Part shown: positions 52,314 through 62,635 of the stretch, in pieces
Layout of the letters: each line of letters starts with the position of its first letter
How positions within the stretch are numbered: the stretch's first letter is position 1
Assembly (NCBI RefSeq): GCF_028291745.1
Contig: NZ_JAQGNQ010000056.1
Coordinates: forward strand, 62,001 to 126,000
Length of the DNA stretch: 64,000 nucleotides
Direction of reading: 5' to 3'
Source: Ramlibacter sp.
GTDB lineage: Bacteria > Pseudomonadota > Gammaproteobacteria > Burkholderiales > Burkholderiaceae_C
Notes under the pieces: model-generated
Databases searched by the model: none
What the model was told of the DNA's origin: nothing
The model's input: the letters and a program-made list of their open reading frames with translations, nothing else
Position numbers and translations under genes: made by a program

Positions 52314-52958
52314 TCACAGATCCCTGGCTTCCCAGCCCTGGGGCGTGAGCACCATCGCTTCCTTCAGTTCCATGGTGCCGGCGCCGCGCAGCACGCGGTC
52401 GACCATCGGGAAGACCTGGCGCACCTCGGGGTCGGCGGCCCAGGTTGCCGGCGTGATGTCGTAGGTGTAGGTCACGATCGTCTCGGCGCCTGGGCCGCGC
52501 GAACTCGCTGGCTCCCAGCGCACCACGCGCTTGAGGCTCAGGCGTCCCGCGCAGAAATCATGATCGGCCACGGGGTGGCCGGTTTCGCGCTTGTGGGGCG
52601 CGTGCGCCAGGTAGAACTTGCCGCCCGCCTCGGTCAGCTCGTAGCGGCGGGCCTCCGTGCGATGGCGGGCCGCTTCGCCGGTCGTCACCTGGACGACGCT
52701 CGACTTGACCAGCCCCAGGCGCTCCAGCACGGGAAGCTGCACCGAATTGCGCGAGCCCTGGGCGGCCTCCTCGCGCGTGACGACCACGGGCCAGGCACTG
52801 CGGCCGACGCACAGGTCGCCGCGCCTGGCGAGATAGGCCTGCATGGCCTGGGTCAAGTTCGCTTCGTTGGCCGCGGTGGGGTCGGCCACCGGGGCGCAGG
52901 CGGCCAGCAGCGCGGCCGACACGGACAGGGCAAGGGAGATGCGGGGGATCTGATTCAT
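52314..52958 (-). CDS. Hypothetical lipoprotein (214 residues)
   Basis: Signal with lipobox LLAAC. The mature domain has the helical start NEANLTQAMQAYLARRGDLCV with a Cys, a winged-helix-like stretch (LPVLERLGLVKSSVVQV, ARRYELTEAGGKFYLA) and a final beta-rich part (IVTYTYDITPATWAADPEV). Similar lipoproteins are found in betaproteobacteria but the function is unknown. It lies 15 bases after the MauG-type gene and 7 before the dioxygenase gene. Confidence 0.8.
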   Translation of the reverse strand: MNQIPRISLALSVSAALLAACAPVADPTAANEANLTQAMQAYLARRGDLCVGRSAWPVVVTREEAAQGSRNSVQLPVLERLGLVKSSVVQVTTGEAARHRTEARRYELTEAGGKFYLAHAPHKRETGHPVADHDFCAGRLSLKRVVRWEPASSRGPGAETIVTYTYDITPATWAADPEVRQVFPMVDRVLRGAGTMELKEAMVLTPQGWEARDL

Positions 52959-52973
52959 GGTGCTTGCATGCGC

Positions 52974-54344
52974 TCAGTTGATGCAGCTGCCCGATGTGGG
53001 CGCAGAGGTGGGCGGCTGATAGCCGTCGTCGAGGGTCTTGAGAAAGCAGATCAGGTCCTGGACGTCCGCTTCACTCATGGGATTGGCGCTGCCGGCGGCG
53101 CGGCCATCCAGGGGCATCTGCGCGTCGATGTTGGCGCGGTAGGCCGCCGGCAGGTCGTCGAACTTCTGCACGGTGCCGCCCACGTACTGGGTCGTGATCA
53201 GGCCGTAGGTGGGGAAGTCGCGATCCGGCGTCGCCTTGGCAGTGCCGCCCACGGTCGGATACCAGAGCTGCGGCATCGTGTCGCGCGTGTTGTAGAAGCG
53301 GACCACCTGCTCCAGCGAGTGCATCGCACCGTTGTGGAAGAAGCTCGCGCGCTGCGCCACGTTGCGCAGGGTCGGCGCCTTGAACAGCCCGCAGAACTTG
53401 TTCGCGGCGCCGGCGGCCGCGGGCAGATGGTCGCTGCGCACCGGCCCGCACAGGCCCATGTCCTGATAGTTCGCGTCCTGGTTGGCCGCGATCGCCATGT
53501 TGCGCGGCACGCTGATCGCCTCGTAGGTGAAGTCGGTGAACAGCGCCGAGGTGCCGTTGAGGCCCGCGCCCTGGTAGTGGCAGGACGCGCAGTTGCCGCG
53601 ATTGGCGTCGGTGAACACGCGCATGCCGCGCGCTTGCGCCGCGGTGAGCTCACCACCGATCTTGTTGCTGGCATACAGGTCGAACTTGCTGCTGTAGGGA
53701 TGGAAGCTCGCGTCTTCCAGCTGGTAGGCCTGCAGCGCCTGCGTCGCGAAGGTGAAGGCGCCTTCGTCCTGGTCGAGGGCGCCGTCGCCGAACGCCTGCT
53801 TGAACAGCGCCACATAGCCGGTCTTGCGCAGCTTCGCGGCCACGTCGGACGCACTCGCGTTGGCCATCTCGTTGACGGCCAGCAGCGGAAAGCGCGCCTG
53901 GTCGGCCAGTGTGGCGGCGCGGCCGTCCCAGTCGAAGCCGCCGCCGGGTCCGGGCGCGCTGATGCCGTCCGGGTTGTCCAGCAGGTCCGCGTAGGGCGGG
54001 ACCACGTCCTTGTAGCGCAGCGAGGGCACGGCACGGGTGCCGGGGCTCTTGAGGTCCGGACCGCCCAATTGCACCGACAGGTCGTTCGGCGGGCCATAGG
54101 CGTGATTCGGATCGTGGCAACTGGCACAGGACATCCTGCCGGATGCCGAGAGGCTGGCGTCGAAGAAGATCTTCTGGCCGACCTGCGCCTTGGCGCTGAG
54201 ATTGCTGGCAGGGACGCCGCCATTCGCGCCGACGCCCGCCGTGCTGGCGGTGGTGGCACCGGAGCCCCCGCCGCCGCACGACACGACGATCACGAGGCAC
54301 AAGGCGATCGCCAGGACAGCGGCCACCTTCTGATTGTTGTTCAT
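52974..54344 (-). CDS. MauG / di-haem cytochrome c peroxidase family lipoprotein
   Basis: 456 residues with a lipoprotein-type signal (LVIVVSCGGGG). Two haem c sites CASCH (about 75 and 250) with surrounding family motifs KIFFDASLSASGRMSCASCH, GFDWDGRAATLADQ and FFHNGAMHSLEQVVRFYN. Bacterial CcpA reduces hydrogen peroxide, while MauG relatives oxidise protein side chains; the insertions around 300-400 resemble the MauG branch. It acts in the periplasm, anchored to a membrane. It lies 53 bases after the phosphoesterase gene. Confidence 0.9.
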   Translation of the reverse strand: MNNNQKVAAVLAIALCLVIVVSCGGGGSGATTASTAGVGANGGVPASNLSAKAQVGQKIFFDASLSASGRMSCASCHDPNHAYGPPNDLSVQLGGPDLKSPGTRAVPSLRYKDVVPPYADLLDNPDGISAPGPGGGFDWDGRAATLADQARFPLLAVNEMANASASDVAAKLRKTGYVALFKQAFGDGALDQDEGAFTFATQALQAYQLEDASFHPYSSKFDLYASNKIGGELTAAQARGMRVFTDANRGNCASCHYQGAGLNGTSALFTDFTYEAISVPRNMAIAANQDANYQDMGLCGPVRSDHLPAAAGAANKFCGLFKAPTLRNVAQRASFFHNGAMHSLEQVVRFYNTRDTMPQLWYPTVGGTAKATPDRDFPTYGLITTQYVGGTVQKFDDLPAAYRANIDAQMPLDGRAAGSANPMSEADVQDLICFLKTLDDGYQPPTSAPTSGSCIN

Positions 54345-54397
54345 GGGTCTGGTGTTCGCGCAGCGGGCCGGCCCCCGCCGAGGGCCGGCCCCGAGGC

Positions 54398-56701
54398 TTA
54401 CTTCTTCAGCGACCAGAGGTTGACCTGGCTGCCGTCCGGGCCCACCTGCGCGGTCGTCGCCGGGTCGATGTCGGAGGACTGCTTCTGAACGTACGTTGCC
54501 GGAGCGATCCACGCATGGTTCATCGGCCGCACCGCGTCGAAGTGCGTGTCGGCGCTGCCGGCGTACTCGGGCAGGTTGACGATGTTCTCCGCGATGAATC
54601 GCTCGGTGTACTTCGAGCGATTCATGTACGAGCCGGCCACCGCGGGGTCGGCCAGGCCGAACATGTCCTGCAGCGTACGCACGAAGGAGAAGTGGCTGTA
54701 CGCGTCGCTGTCCACCGTGCCCTTGGGCGCGTCAGGCTGGTTGTTCAGCACGAAGAACACGCTCTCGCCGTGGCCGCGATTGCCGCTCGCGTAGTTGTTG
54801 ACGGACGTGTCCTTGGCGAAGCTGCCGTCCGCGCTCTGCTTCAGCGGGTTGGCCGCGTTGCCGGCGCCGGCGCTGGCCGTCTTCACCGGGTTCCAGCCGC
54901 AGCAGGCGTTGAAGCCCGAGGTGGCAGTGCCTTCGTCGAACATCACGACGATGGCGACTTTCTTCTGGCGATTGGCCCACAGCGGCGAGGACTGGATCTG
55001 CTTGACCACCCGGTCGACGTAGTTGTCGCCACGGGTGATGATGGTGTTGCCGCCGCAGTCGCTCGGGGCGCTCTTGCCATCGGTCGCCGTGTACGTGATG
55101 CCATGCATGTCGTCGCACTGGTCCGGAATCACGAAGCTCAGGTTGCCGACGTTGCTGCTGGCCAGGTCGGTGCTGAACTGGTCGAAGTCGTAGCCCGCCG
55201 GGATCGCGTACTTCGTGCTGTTCTTCAGGTTGGCGTCCCACTGGCCGCCGCCCAGCGTGCGGTTGCTCCAGCGGAACTCCGGTGCGCTGCGCACGTTCTG
55301 GTAGGCCATGCCCGGGTGGTGCTTGGTCTTGTACAGGCCGTCCGGCACCTGGAACACGAGGCTCGCGTTGCCGATCGGCGCCGCGTTGCCGCCGGTGGTG
55401 CCGGGCGCATACACGTTGTCGGCCGCGGTGACGCCAGCGTCCGCGACACTGTCGGTGCGCAGGTCCTGGCCCGGGTTCATCGACTCGTTGTAGGTGCGCC
55501 AGGTCATGCCGCGTGCCGTCAGCGCGTTGAACAGGTTGGGGCTGTTCTTGATGTTGTGGTTCACGGCCGCCGTCTGCGTGCAGGTGGCCTTGAAGGGCGA
55601 GCTCGCCAGGCCCGGCTGGGTCTTGTCCGGCAGCGGCAGGTCTTCGGGCGCGTTGGCGCCCGTGGCATCGCAGTTCCACTGGCTGTCGTCCGTGATGCCG
55701 AAGTCGTCCGCGCCGCCCAGCGCCGTGTAGTTCGGCTCGCTGGGGTTGCCCGTTGCGTAGTAGCTGGTGAACTGGTTGCCCGCCTTCATGTACGCATTGA
55801 TCTTCGGTGCGAACGGCGAGTTGAGGATCCGGTTGGTGCCCTTGTTTTCCAGCATCACGATGAAGATGTGGTCGTAGCGCGGGATGCCCTCGACCTGGAA
55901 CGCGGCCTGCTCGGCTTGCTGGAAGGTGATCGGCTTGCGGCTTTCGGCAACCGTGGCGGTGGCGGCGGTCACGCTGGCCTTGCCGGTCAGCGTGGGATCG
56001 CCCCCCGCCACCGCCAGCGCGTCGGGGAAAAGGTCGCCGCGATCGAGCTTGGCGATCGCGTACTCGAAGCGGTTGGCCAGCGCGTTCGACTCCGTGAGCA
56101 GCGCTTTCTTCAGCGGCGCGGAGGACACGGTGTTCATGTCGGCCAGCACCTGCGCAGCGCTGGCGCCGACGCGGTCGGCCAGGTTCTGCTTCTCGCTGGC
56201 GTAGTCGGTGCCGTTGGCTTCCATCAGGCGCACGAGTTCGGTGGAAAGCGGGCTGATCACGACGGCGTCGCCCTGCTCCGTGGCCTGGTCTGCGGACAGG
56301 CGCAGCACGGTGCGCTGGGTCACCTTCACGCCGCTGGCGGTGTTGACGGCGCCGGGACGAACGTCCGCGATCACCGCGGAGCCGCGTGCATCGGCCAGCG
56401 TGAAGGCGCCGGTGGCATCGCTGGTCGCTGACTTTTCGTTGTCGTCGCAACGACCGTTGCTGTTGGCGTCTATGCACACCAGCGCGCCCTGGTAGTAGCC
56501 GCCGGCCAGGTTGGGATCGGTGCTGCTGCCGGCGGTATAGGCGCTGGCGACGATCACGCCCTTCAAGGCGGTGGCGGCGGCCGTCGGGTCGCTGCCGGAG
56601 CTGCCCCCGCCGCAGGCGACGAGGAGCGCAGTGGCCGCGGCGACGGCGGTGAGCGTGCGCACGGGAGAGCTGGTGATCGGACGGGAATCGGAGATGGGCA
56701 T
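54398..56701 (-). CDS. Phosphoesterase-family lipoprotein (acid phosphatase / phospholipase C-like)
   Basis: 767 residues. Signal with lipobox LLVACGGGSSG, then a DUF-like domain (about 45-160) with VCIDANSNGRCDDNE, a calcium-loop-like segment. The catalytic domain starts with YDHIFIVMLENKGTNRIL, where the Glu-Asn pair is the phosphoesterase metal/nucleophile region, and carries PSEPNYTALGGADDFGI, DQCDDMHGI, IVVMFDEGT and GNRGHGESVFFV. This is the alkaline-phosphatase-superfamily branch of AcpA/PlcC. Probably hydrolyses phosphate esters in the periplasm. First gene of the four-gene run. Confidence 0.88.
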   Translation of the reverse strand: MPISDSRPITSSPVRTLTAVAAATALLVACGGGSSGSDPTAAATALKGVIVASAYTAGSSTDPNLAGGYYQGALVCIDANSNGRCDDNEKSATSDATGAFTLADARGSAVIADVRPGAVNTASGVKVTQRTVLRLSADQATEQGDAVVISPLSTELVRLMEANGTDYASEKQNLADRVGASAAQVLADMNTVSSAPLKKALLTESNALANRFEYAIAKLDRGDLFPDALAVAGGDPTLTGKASVTAATATVAESRKPITFQQAEQAAFQVEGIPRYDHIFIVMLENKGTNRILNSPFAPKINAYMKAGNQFTSYYATGNPSEPNYTALGGADDFGITDDSQWNCDATGANAPEDLPLPDKTQPGLASSPFKATCTQTAAVNHNIKNSPNLFNALTARGMTWRTYNESMNPGQDLRTDSVADAGVTAADNVYAPGTTGGNAAPIGNASLVFQVPDGLYKTKHHPGMAYQNVRSAPEFRWSNRTLGGGQWDANLKNSTKYAIPAGYDFDQFSTDLASSNVGNLSFVIPDQCDDMHGITYTATDGKSAPSDCGGNTIITRGDNYVDRVVKQIQSSPLWANRQKKVAIVVMFDEGTATSGFNACCGWNPVKTASAGAGNAANPLKQSADGSFAKDTSVNNYASGNRGHGESVFFVLNNQPDAPKGTVDSDAYSHFSFVRTLQDMFGLADPAVAGSYMNRSKYTERFIAENIVNLPEYAGSADTHFDAVRPMNHAWIAPATYVQKQSSDIDPATTAQVGPDGSQVNLWSLKK

Positions 56702-56881
56702 CGTTTTCGGATCTGCGGTTCGGTGGATGGGGTGCCCACGCCCCGCACCGGCCAAGGTGGAGGTTTGCGGACCCACGCAGTCTCGAAGACGCTCGTGACG
56801 GGCTGGTGACAGCCAGCAAGTTCGCGCCGCGCGAGCGCCAGCCGATCCCTTGGCTGGCGCGCATCCCTCCATACTGCGGGG

Positions 56882-58471
56882 ATGCAGCAACTCGAGCAGA
56901 TCCTCGCGCTGTTCGGCGCGGCCATGCTGCTGGCCGGGCTGGCGCGGCGACTGGGCGCGCCGTATCCGGTCTTCCTCGCGCTGGGAGGCACCCTGCTGGC
57001 CTTCGTGCCCGGGGCGCCGGTGCTGCGGCTGCCGCCCGAACTGGCGTTGGCCCTGTTCGTGGCGCCAGTGCTGCTCGATGCCGCATTCGATGCGTCGGCG
57101 CGCGATCTCAAGGACAACTGGGGCCCCGTCCTCGGGCTGGTGGTGGTCGCCGTCGGCCTGACCACGGCGGCCGTGGCCGTCGTGGCGCATGCCCTCCTTC
57201 CCACGATGCCCTGGGCCGTGGCGATTGCGCTCGGGGCGATCGTCGCGCCGCCGGATGCGGTCGCCGCGACCGCGGTGCTGCGCCCGCTACGGCCGCCGCA
57301 TCGCATCCTCACGATCCTGGAGGGCGAGAGTCTGTTGAACGACGCGAGCGCGCTGCTGATCTACCGGCTGGCAATCGGCGCGGTCGCGGCGGGGAGCTTC
57401 TCGGTGCAGGCGGTGGTGCCCGCGTTCCTGCTCGCCGTCGTGGGCAGCGTGGTGGCGGGGCCGGCATTGGGCTGGCTGATGCAGGCGCTCATGCGCCGCA
57501 TCCAGCACGTGCCCACGGCCATCATCCTGCAGTTCGTGGGCACCTTCACGGTCTGGGTTCTGGCGGAGCAGGTCGGACTCTCGGGCGTGCTGACCACGGT
57601 GTGCTTTGCCATGACGCTGGCGCGCAAGGCGCCGGCGCAGATCCCGGCGCGCATCCGGATTCCGACCAACGCGGTCTGGGCAACGGTGATCTTCGCGCTG
57701 AACATCTTCGCGTTCATCTTCATCGGGCTGCAGGTGCGGCCCATCGTGGCGCAGCTGGGCGCGCCGGAACGCGATCGCTACCTGCTGATCGCGGCCGCGG
57801 TGCTGGTCACGGTGATCGTCGTGCGACTGGCCTGGCACATGTCGTTCAACGCAGCGCTGCGCTGGCGGCACCGGCGCTTCGGCTTCCATCCGCCGCGGCC
57901 GATGCTGCGTCCCACCGTCGGCAGCGGCCTGGTGATCTCCTGGGCCGGCATGCGCGGCATCGTCACGGTGGCGGCCGCGATCGCCTTGCCGCCGGGCTTT
58001 CCCCTGCGCGACCTAATCGTGCTGACGGCCGCCTTCGTGGTGCTGGGCACGCTGCTGATCCAGGGCCTCACGCTGAAGCATCTGCTGCGCGCCCTGGACT
58101 TGCGCGACGGGGACCCGGTCGGCGAGGAAATGCGCGCCGCCCGCCAGCGCCTGCTCGACACGGTGCTCACCGCCCTGCCCTCCGGCGTCTCGCCGGCGAT
58201 GGACCTCGTGCGCAAGGACTTCGGCGTGCGCATGAACGACGAGCAAGTGGAAGCGGGCGTGTCGGACGCCTTCACGCTCGCGCATGGCCGGGCGTACGAA
58301 GCCGCCTTGCAATCCGCGCGCAGCGCGCTGCTGGCCATGCGTGACAGCGGCGCCATCGGCGACGACGCCTTCCACGCGCTGGAGAACGAGCTGGACTGGA
58401 TGGAAGTGTCGGATCCGCTGCGCGGCACGAACGCGGAAGAGACCGCGCCGGCGACCACGCAAGGCAGCTAG
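56882..58471 (+). CDS. CPA1-family cation/proton antiporter
   Basis: 529 residues with about 12 hydrophobic helices. The CPA1 motifs are APPDAVAATAVL (helix 5 region) and GESLLNDASALLIYRLA (ND ion-binding motif), with a GMRGIVTVAAAIALP segment late in the membrane domain. The cytoplasmic tail (about 405-529) is helical. It exchanges Na+ or K+ for protons at the inner membrane. The ATG lies divergent from the phosphoesterase. Confidence 0.93.
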   Translation: MQQLEQILALFGAAMLLAGLARRLGAPYPVFLALGGTLLAFVPGAPVLRLPPELALALFVAPVLLDAAFDASARDLKDNWGPVLGLVVVAVGLTTAAVAVVAHALLPTMPWAVAIALGAIVAPPDAVAATAVLRPLRPPHRILTILEGESLLNDASALLIYRLAIGAVAAGSFSVQAVVPAFLLAVVGSVVAGPALGWLMQALMRRIQHVPTAIILQFVGTFTVWVLAEQVGLSGVLTTVCFAMTLARKAPAQIPARIRIPTNAVWATVIFALNIFAFIFIGLQVRPIVAQLGAPERDRYLLIAAAVLVTVIVVRLAWHMSFNAALRWRHRRFGFHPPRPMLRPTVGSGLVISWAGMRGIVTVAAAIALPPGFPLRDLIVLTAAFVVLGTLLIQGLTLKHLLRALDLRDGDPVGEEMRAARQRLLDTVLTALPSGVSPAMDLVRKDFGVRMNDEQVEAGVSDAFTLAHGRAYEAALQSARSALLAMRDSGAIGDDAFHALENELDWMEVSDPLRGTNAEETAPATTQGS

Positions 58472-58517
58472 CGCCCGCTGCGATCCCGGATGCAGCCGGT
58501 GATTCTTGCTCCGTGTC

Positions 58518-59204
58518 TCACACGTCCATCCACATGCGCAGCAGGTTGTGGTACGTGCCGGTCAGCCCGATCACCGACGGGTCCGCTTCGCCGGCGCCAA
58601 CGCGCAGGCGGCGCAGGTGCTTGTCCATCTCGTAGAGGAGGCGGCGCTGCTCGTCGGAGCGGACCATGCTCTGGATCCAGAAATAGCTGCCCACGCGATA
58701 GCCCCGTGTCACGGGCAGCACGCGGTGCACGCTGGTGCCGGGATAAAGCACCAGGTCGCCCGCCGCCAGCTTGACGCGGTGCTCGCCGAAGGTGTCCTCC
58801 ACCACCAGTTCGCCGCCGTCGTAGTCCTCGGGATCGGCCAGGAACAGCGTGCAGGAGATGTCGGTGCGCACGCGCCCGGCGCCATTGCGCAGGAAGCGCA
58901 CGGCGCTGTCCACGTGATTGCCGAAGCTGTTGGCGCTGGCGCCGTAGCGATTGAAAAGCGGCGGCGAGATCTGCTTGGGCAGCGCCGCGGAAAAGAAGGT
59001 CTCGTGCCGCTCCAGCCCGCGCAGCAGCAACTGCTGCAGCTGCTGCGTCTGCTCGCAGGTCTCGGGCAATTGCTCGTTGTTCTTCGCCAGGGCGGATTGG
59101 CTGCCGGCCGTGATGCGACCGTCGCCCCACGGGGCGCAGGCCAGGATCCTGCGCGCCTCGCGCACCTCCTCGCTCGCCAGCACGCCCTTGATCTGCAACA
59201 GCAT
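58518..59204 (-). CDS. piuC: PiuC/YbiX-type Fe(II) 2-oxoglutarate dioxygenase
   Basis: 228 residues. Iron ligands His and Asp in [10 protein letters not shown] and His in [12 protein letters not shown], 2-oxoglutarate Arg in [10 protein letters not shown]. PiuC is the conserved partner of TonB siderophore receptors (PiuA/Fiu) and helps release iron from internalised catechol complexes or related drugs. AAAAGGA lies 7 bases before the ATG. It lies 17 bases after the receptor gene and should share its iron control. Confidence 0.95.
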   Translation of the reverse strand: MLLQIKGVLASEEVREARRILACAPWGDGRITAGSQSALAKNNEQLPETCEQTQQLQQLLLRGLERHETFFSAALPKQISPPLFNRYGASANSFGNHVDSAVRFLRNGAGRVRTDISCTLFLADPEDYDGGELVVEDTFGEHRVKLAAGDLVLYPGTSVHRVLPVTRGYRVGSYFWIQSMVRSDEQRRLLYEMDKHLRRLRVGAGEADPSVIGLTGTYHNLLRMWMDV

Positions 59205-59221
59205 CGTCGAAGTCCTTTTGC

Positions 59222-61453
59222 CTAGTAGCGCAGGCCCAGGGTCGCGAGCAACTGGCGCTGCGGCCCGAGGATCGTGAAGGCCGGGTACAGCTGGTCGCCG
59301 TAGGCGTGGTTGCCTACGTTGTTGACGTTCACCTGCAGGAACACCTCGGGCGTGAACTTGTATTCGACCATCGCATCGACCACCGCGTAACCCGGCACCC
59401 GCGCGGTGGTCGATGCGGCGCCTGTGGTGCCTTGCAGCGGCCGGTTTTCGGAGGCGCCGTGCACACCCGCGGCCAGCCGCAACTGCGACGTCGCCTGGTA
59501 GCTCGCCCACAAGGCGCCGGACTGCTTGGGCGTGAGGCCGACGCGGGCGCCCACCGAGGCCGCCTGCGCGCTGCCCAACGCATCGATCTTCGCCACCGGA
59601 ATCCAGGTATAGGAAGCGTAGATCTCCCACCTCGGCGTGATGCGACCCACCACATCGAGCTCGACGCCACTCGAATGGCGCTTGCCCGAAAGCAGGAAGG
59701 CGTCGCCAGCGAAGTCCGCATCGGTGGTGCGCTCGTTGTACTTGTCGGTGCGGAACAGCGCGCCGCGCGTGGACAGCTTGCCCTTCAGCCAGTCGAGCTT
59801 GGCACCCACTTCGATGTTGCGGCTTTTCTCGGGTGGCGTGTTCGCGTTCTGCGGCGTCACGAACTGGTAGCTGTCGGCCGAAGTATTGAATGAGGTGCCG
59901 TAGGAAAAGTGCCAGGACCGGCTCGCCGACGGCTGGTACAGCACGCCCGCCCGATAGCTCCAGGGTGAATTCGACAGGTGCGTGCTGGTGGTGCCGGTCA
60001 AGGCGCCGGCAGCACCGGCGGCATACGAAAGCTGTTCGAAGTCGCCCGCGAAATGGTCGTAGCGCAAGCCGCCCAGGAGCTTCCAAGCGGGTGCGACCTG
60101 CACCAGGTCCTGCGCGTAGACGCCATAGGAGGTCGCCCGATAGTTGCTGGAGTTGCGCCACTGCGGCGCGTGGCCGGTGCCGACCAGGACAGCGCCGTCG
60201 TCGGGCGTGCCCACGGTGGTGGGCGGCCGCGTGCCGAGCGCGGTGCCGTCGTTCTGGAACCGGTGCGCCTGCTCCCATGCGGCGTCGACGCCGGCGAGCC
60301 ATTCGTGATGCCCGCCGAACGCATCGAAGCTGCGGCTGTAATCGCTTTGCGCGTACGTGGCCTGGTAGCGGTCCTTGCGTGGCGTGAGGCCGCTGCGCCT
60401 GAGGAAGGTCGATGCATCCAGCGAGCTCACGGCCGGCGCGCCGGTCGGGCAGGTTCCGGTGGCGGTCGGGGTCACGCTGCAGGCCGCGACCGTGCTGCCC
60501 CAGGTCGAGCGGTCGAAGACGCCGCTGCGGAATTGCGTGCGCAACTCCGAACCGTCGGGAAAGAGGTGCAGCCACGAACCGTTGATGTAGCTTGCCTCGC
60601 CGTCGGCGAAGTCGGCCGTCGTGCCATAGAACGATCCCGCTTTCACGGCAGCGAGCGTGCCATTGACGTAGCGGATGCCCGAGGGCGGCACGTTGTCGTT
60701 GTGCAGGTAGAACAGGCCGACGTTGAACTCGTCGGGCGTGCCCAGGCCCCAGCCGTAACTGGGCGCGATGCCCTGCTTGTCGATCTTCGCGCCGTCGTTG
60801 TCCGCCTTGTTCACCATCGCGTTGATGCGCAGGGCCGAGGTCTCGCCGGTGCGGATGTTGAAGTCGCCGGTGGTACGCGCGTAGCGGCCCGTTCCCACGG
60901 TGCCCACCACGTCGGTCTGGTTCGCGAGCAGCGGCTTCTTGCTCACCTGGTTGACCACGCCGCCGGTGGAACCGTGGCCAAACAGCATCGAGGCCGAACC
61001 GCGCATCACCTCGATGCGATCGAGGTTGAAGGTGTCGCGGTCGTACTGCGAGGGGTCGCGCATTCCGTCGATCAGCAGGTCGCCGGTGCTGGCGATCGGA
61101 AAGCCGCGCAGGCGGATGTCCTGGTCGGTGCCGTTCTCCGCGGCAGCGAAGGTGATGCCGGCCGTGTAGTGCAGCGCCTCCTTCAGCGAATCGAGCCTGA
61201 CGTCGTCGAGCAGCTTCTCGGTCATCACCGTGATCGACTGCGGGATGTCGCGGATGTCCTGCTCGCCCTTGCCGATGGTGGTGCGCCGGGTCTGGATCGC
61301 ATCCTTGCCTTGCGGGCTCGCCTCGGGCGTGCCCGTCACGGTCACCGTGCGCAGCGCCGGCGTCTCCGCTTGCTGGGCATGGGCCCAGTTGCTGACCGAG
61401 GCGGCCAGCATCATTGCCCCGAACGGCGCGCCGACGAGTTTCTTCTTTGCCAT
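59222..61453 (-). CDS. fiu: TonB-dependent siderophore receptor (Fiu/PiuA-like)
   Basis: 743 residues: signal peptide ending AHAQ, the TonB/plug domain with [36 protein letters not shown] and [23 protein letters not shown], then a 22-strand barrel ending in the aromatic-terminal ATLGLRY. The plug motif and the partner piuC point to catecholate siderophore uptake. A Fur-box-like sequence lies about 80 bases upstream. Confidence 0.94.
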   Translation of the reverse strand: MAKKKLVGAPFGAMMLAASVSNWAHAQQAETPALRTVTVTGTPEASPQGKDAIQTRRTTIGKGEQDIRDIPQSITVMTEKLLDDVRLDSLKEALHYTAGITFAAAENGTDQDIRLRGFPIASTGDLLIDGMRDPSQYDRDTFNLDRIEVMRGSASMLFGHGSTGGVVNQVSKKPLLANQTDVVGTVGTGRYARTTGDFNIRTGETSALRINAMVNKADNDGAKIDKQGIAPSYGWGLGTPDEFNVGLFYLHNDNVPPSGIRYVNGTLAAVKAGSFYGTTADFADGEASYINGSWLHLFPDGSELRTQFRSGVFDRSTWGSTVAACSVTPTATGTCPTGAPAVSSLDASTFLRRSGLTPRKDRYQATYAQSDYSRSFDAFGGHHEWLAGVDAAWEQAHRFQNDGTALGTRPPTTVGTPDDGAVLVGTGHAPQWRNSSNYRATSYGVYAQDLVQVAPAWKLLGGLRYDHFAGDFEQLSYAAGAAGALTGTTSTHLSNSPWSYRAGVLYQPSASRSWHFSYGTSFNTSADSYQFVTPQNANTPPEKSRNIEVGAKLDWLKGKLSTRGALFRTDKYNERTTDADFAGDAFLLSGKRHSSGVELDVVGRITPRWEIYASYTWIPVAKIDALGSAQAASVGARVGLTPKQSGALWASYQATSQLRLAAGVHGASENRPLQGTTGAASTTARVPGYAVVDAMVEYKFTPEVFLQVNVNNVGNHAYGDQLYPAFTILGPQRQLLATLGLRY

Positions 61454-61530
61454 AACAGCCTCCAGCCGGTTTCCTGCTTGTTGTTCGGCTGGCTTGGCAC
61501 GCGGGTGCCTGGCTGGCTGTCGTTCTCAGA

Positions 61531-61549
61531 TGAGAATGATTTGTATTCC
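61531..61549. promoter_or_regulatory. Fur-box-like site
   Basis: TGAGAATGATTTGTATTCC resembles the Fur consensus and its AT-richness stands out in this GC-rich region. It lies between the divergent receptor (start 61453) and the histidine kinase (start 61616), so iron could control both directions. Confidence 0.65.
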
Positions 61550-61615
61550 TATCAACTGTATCAGAAGCCGGGCCATGCAATCGGGGGAGCGACGCGGGAA
61601 GTCCCAATCACGGCG

Positions 61616-62635
61616 ATGGAACCGCGCCGCCAGAATGGACCAGCCACACCGGTTGCGCCCTCAACGATGCCTGCCCTGCAGCACCCCCCTCCCTCCGAAA
61701 GCCCCGTCCCGCGGGGCGGCGTGCTGGCCGACGTCTTCCTGGTCGCGGCCATTCCGGTGCTGTTCTTCGTCTTTGCCGCCAAGGTGGAGCTGTCGGAACG
61801 CGTGGTCGCCTGGACCGAGCGCCACGAGTTCTGGCAGCTCGACGAACTGCCGCTGACGCTGGTGGTGCTGTGCGCCTGCCTGGCGTGGTTCGGCTGGCGG
61901 CGGCTGCGCGAGCGGTCGCGCGAGATCCATGCGCGGATGCAAATGGAGGGGGCCATGCACCTGGCCCTGCAGCAAAACCGCGAACTCGCGCGCCGCCTGC
62001 TGCGCCTGCAGGAGGACGAGCGAGGCCGCATCGCCCGCGAGTTGCACGACGAGCTGGCGCAGGAGTGCGTGGGCATCCGCGTGGAAGCCGCCGGCATCGA
62101 GGACGAGGGCCGCGCGCGCGACCTGCCCGCGGTCGCCGCCAGCGCGCGCGCGATCCGAGAGGCGGTCGACCGGCTGCACGCGGTGGTCCGCGGCATGCTC
62201 ACCCGGCTGCGGCCGCCGATGCTGGATGCCCTGGGCCTGGAGGCCAGCCTTCACGCCTTGGGCAGCGGCTGGTCGCAGCGCCATGGCATCGCCTGCAACG
62301 TGCAAGTCGCCGCCTGCTGCGAGGGCCTGCTCGACGAAGCGCGCGTCGCGCTGTATCGCGTCGCGCAGGAGGCGCTGACCAATGTGGCGCGGCACGCGGG
62401 TGCAGCGCACGTGCAACTGGCGCTGGCTACCGAAGGTGATGGCCACGGCCTCTTGCTGACGGTGGATGACGATGGCTGCGGCATGGCGCAGGGCCGGCGC
62501 CATGCGGGCCTGGGCCTGGTCGGGATGGCCGAACGGGTCGCGGGCCTCGGCGGCACGCTGGCTCTCACGGCCTCGCCGCGCGGGGGCCTGCGCGTCGCGG
62601 TGCGGGTGCCGGCCGTACCGGAGTTGGCCGCTTGA
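61616..62635 (+). CDS. NarL-type sensor histidine kinase (HisKA_3)
   Basis: 339 residues. Two hydrophobic helices (about 36-55 and 78-95) separated by a short periplasmic loop, then a coiled linker, the HisKA_3 H-box RIARELHDELAQ (His about 143) and ATPase motifs ALTNVARHAGAAHV, DDDGCGM and GLGLVGMAERV. The small sensor loop may detect a membrane signal. The ATG at 61616 is in frame with ATG 61667, and neither has a clear ribosome site. It overlaps the regulator gene (TTGA). Confidence 0.92.
   Translation: MEPRRQNGPATPVAPSTMPALQHPPPSESPVPRGGVLADVFLVAAIPVLFFVFAAKVELSERVVAWTERHEFWQLDELPLTLVVLCACLAWFGWRRLRERSREIHARMQMEGAMHLALQQNRELARRLLRLQEDERGRIARELHDELAQECVGIRVEAAGIEDEGRARDLPAVAASARAIREAVDRLHAVVRGMLTRLRPPMLDALGLEASLHALGSGWSQRHGIACNVQVAACCEGLLDEARVALYRVAQEALTNVARHAGAAHVQLALATEGDGHGLLLTVDDDGCGMAQGRRHAGLGLVGMAERVAGLGGTLALTASPRGGLRVAVRVPAVPELAA

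Noticed and set aside
59222..61607. Fusion of TonB receptor and PiuC into one protein of about 1000 residues
   Set aside because: The apparent long frame uses a different reading phase over the receptor; both proteins have their own starts and stops.
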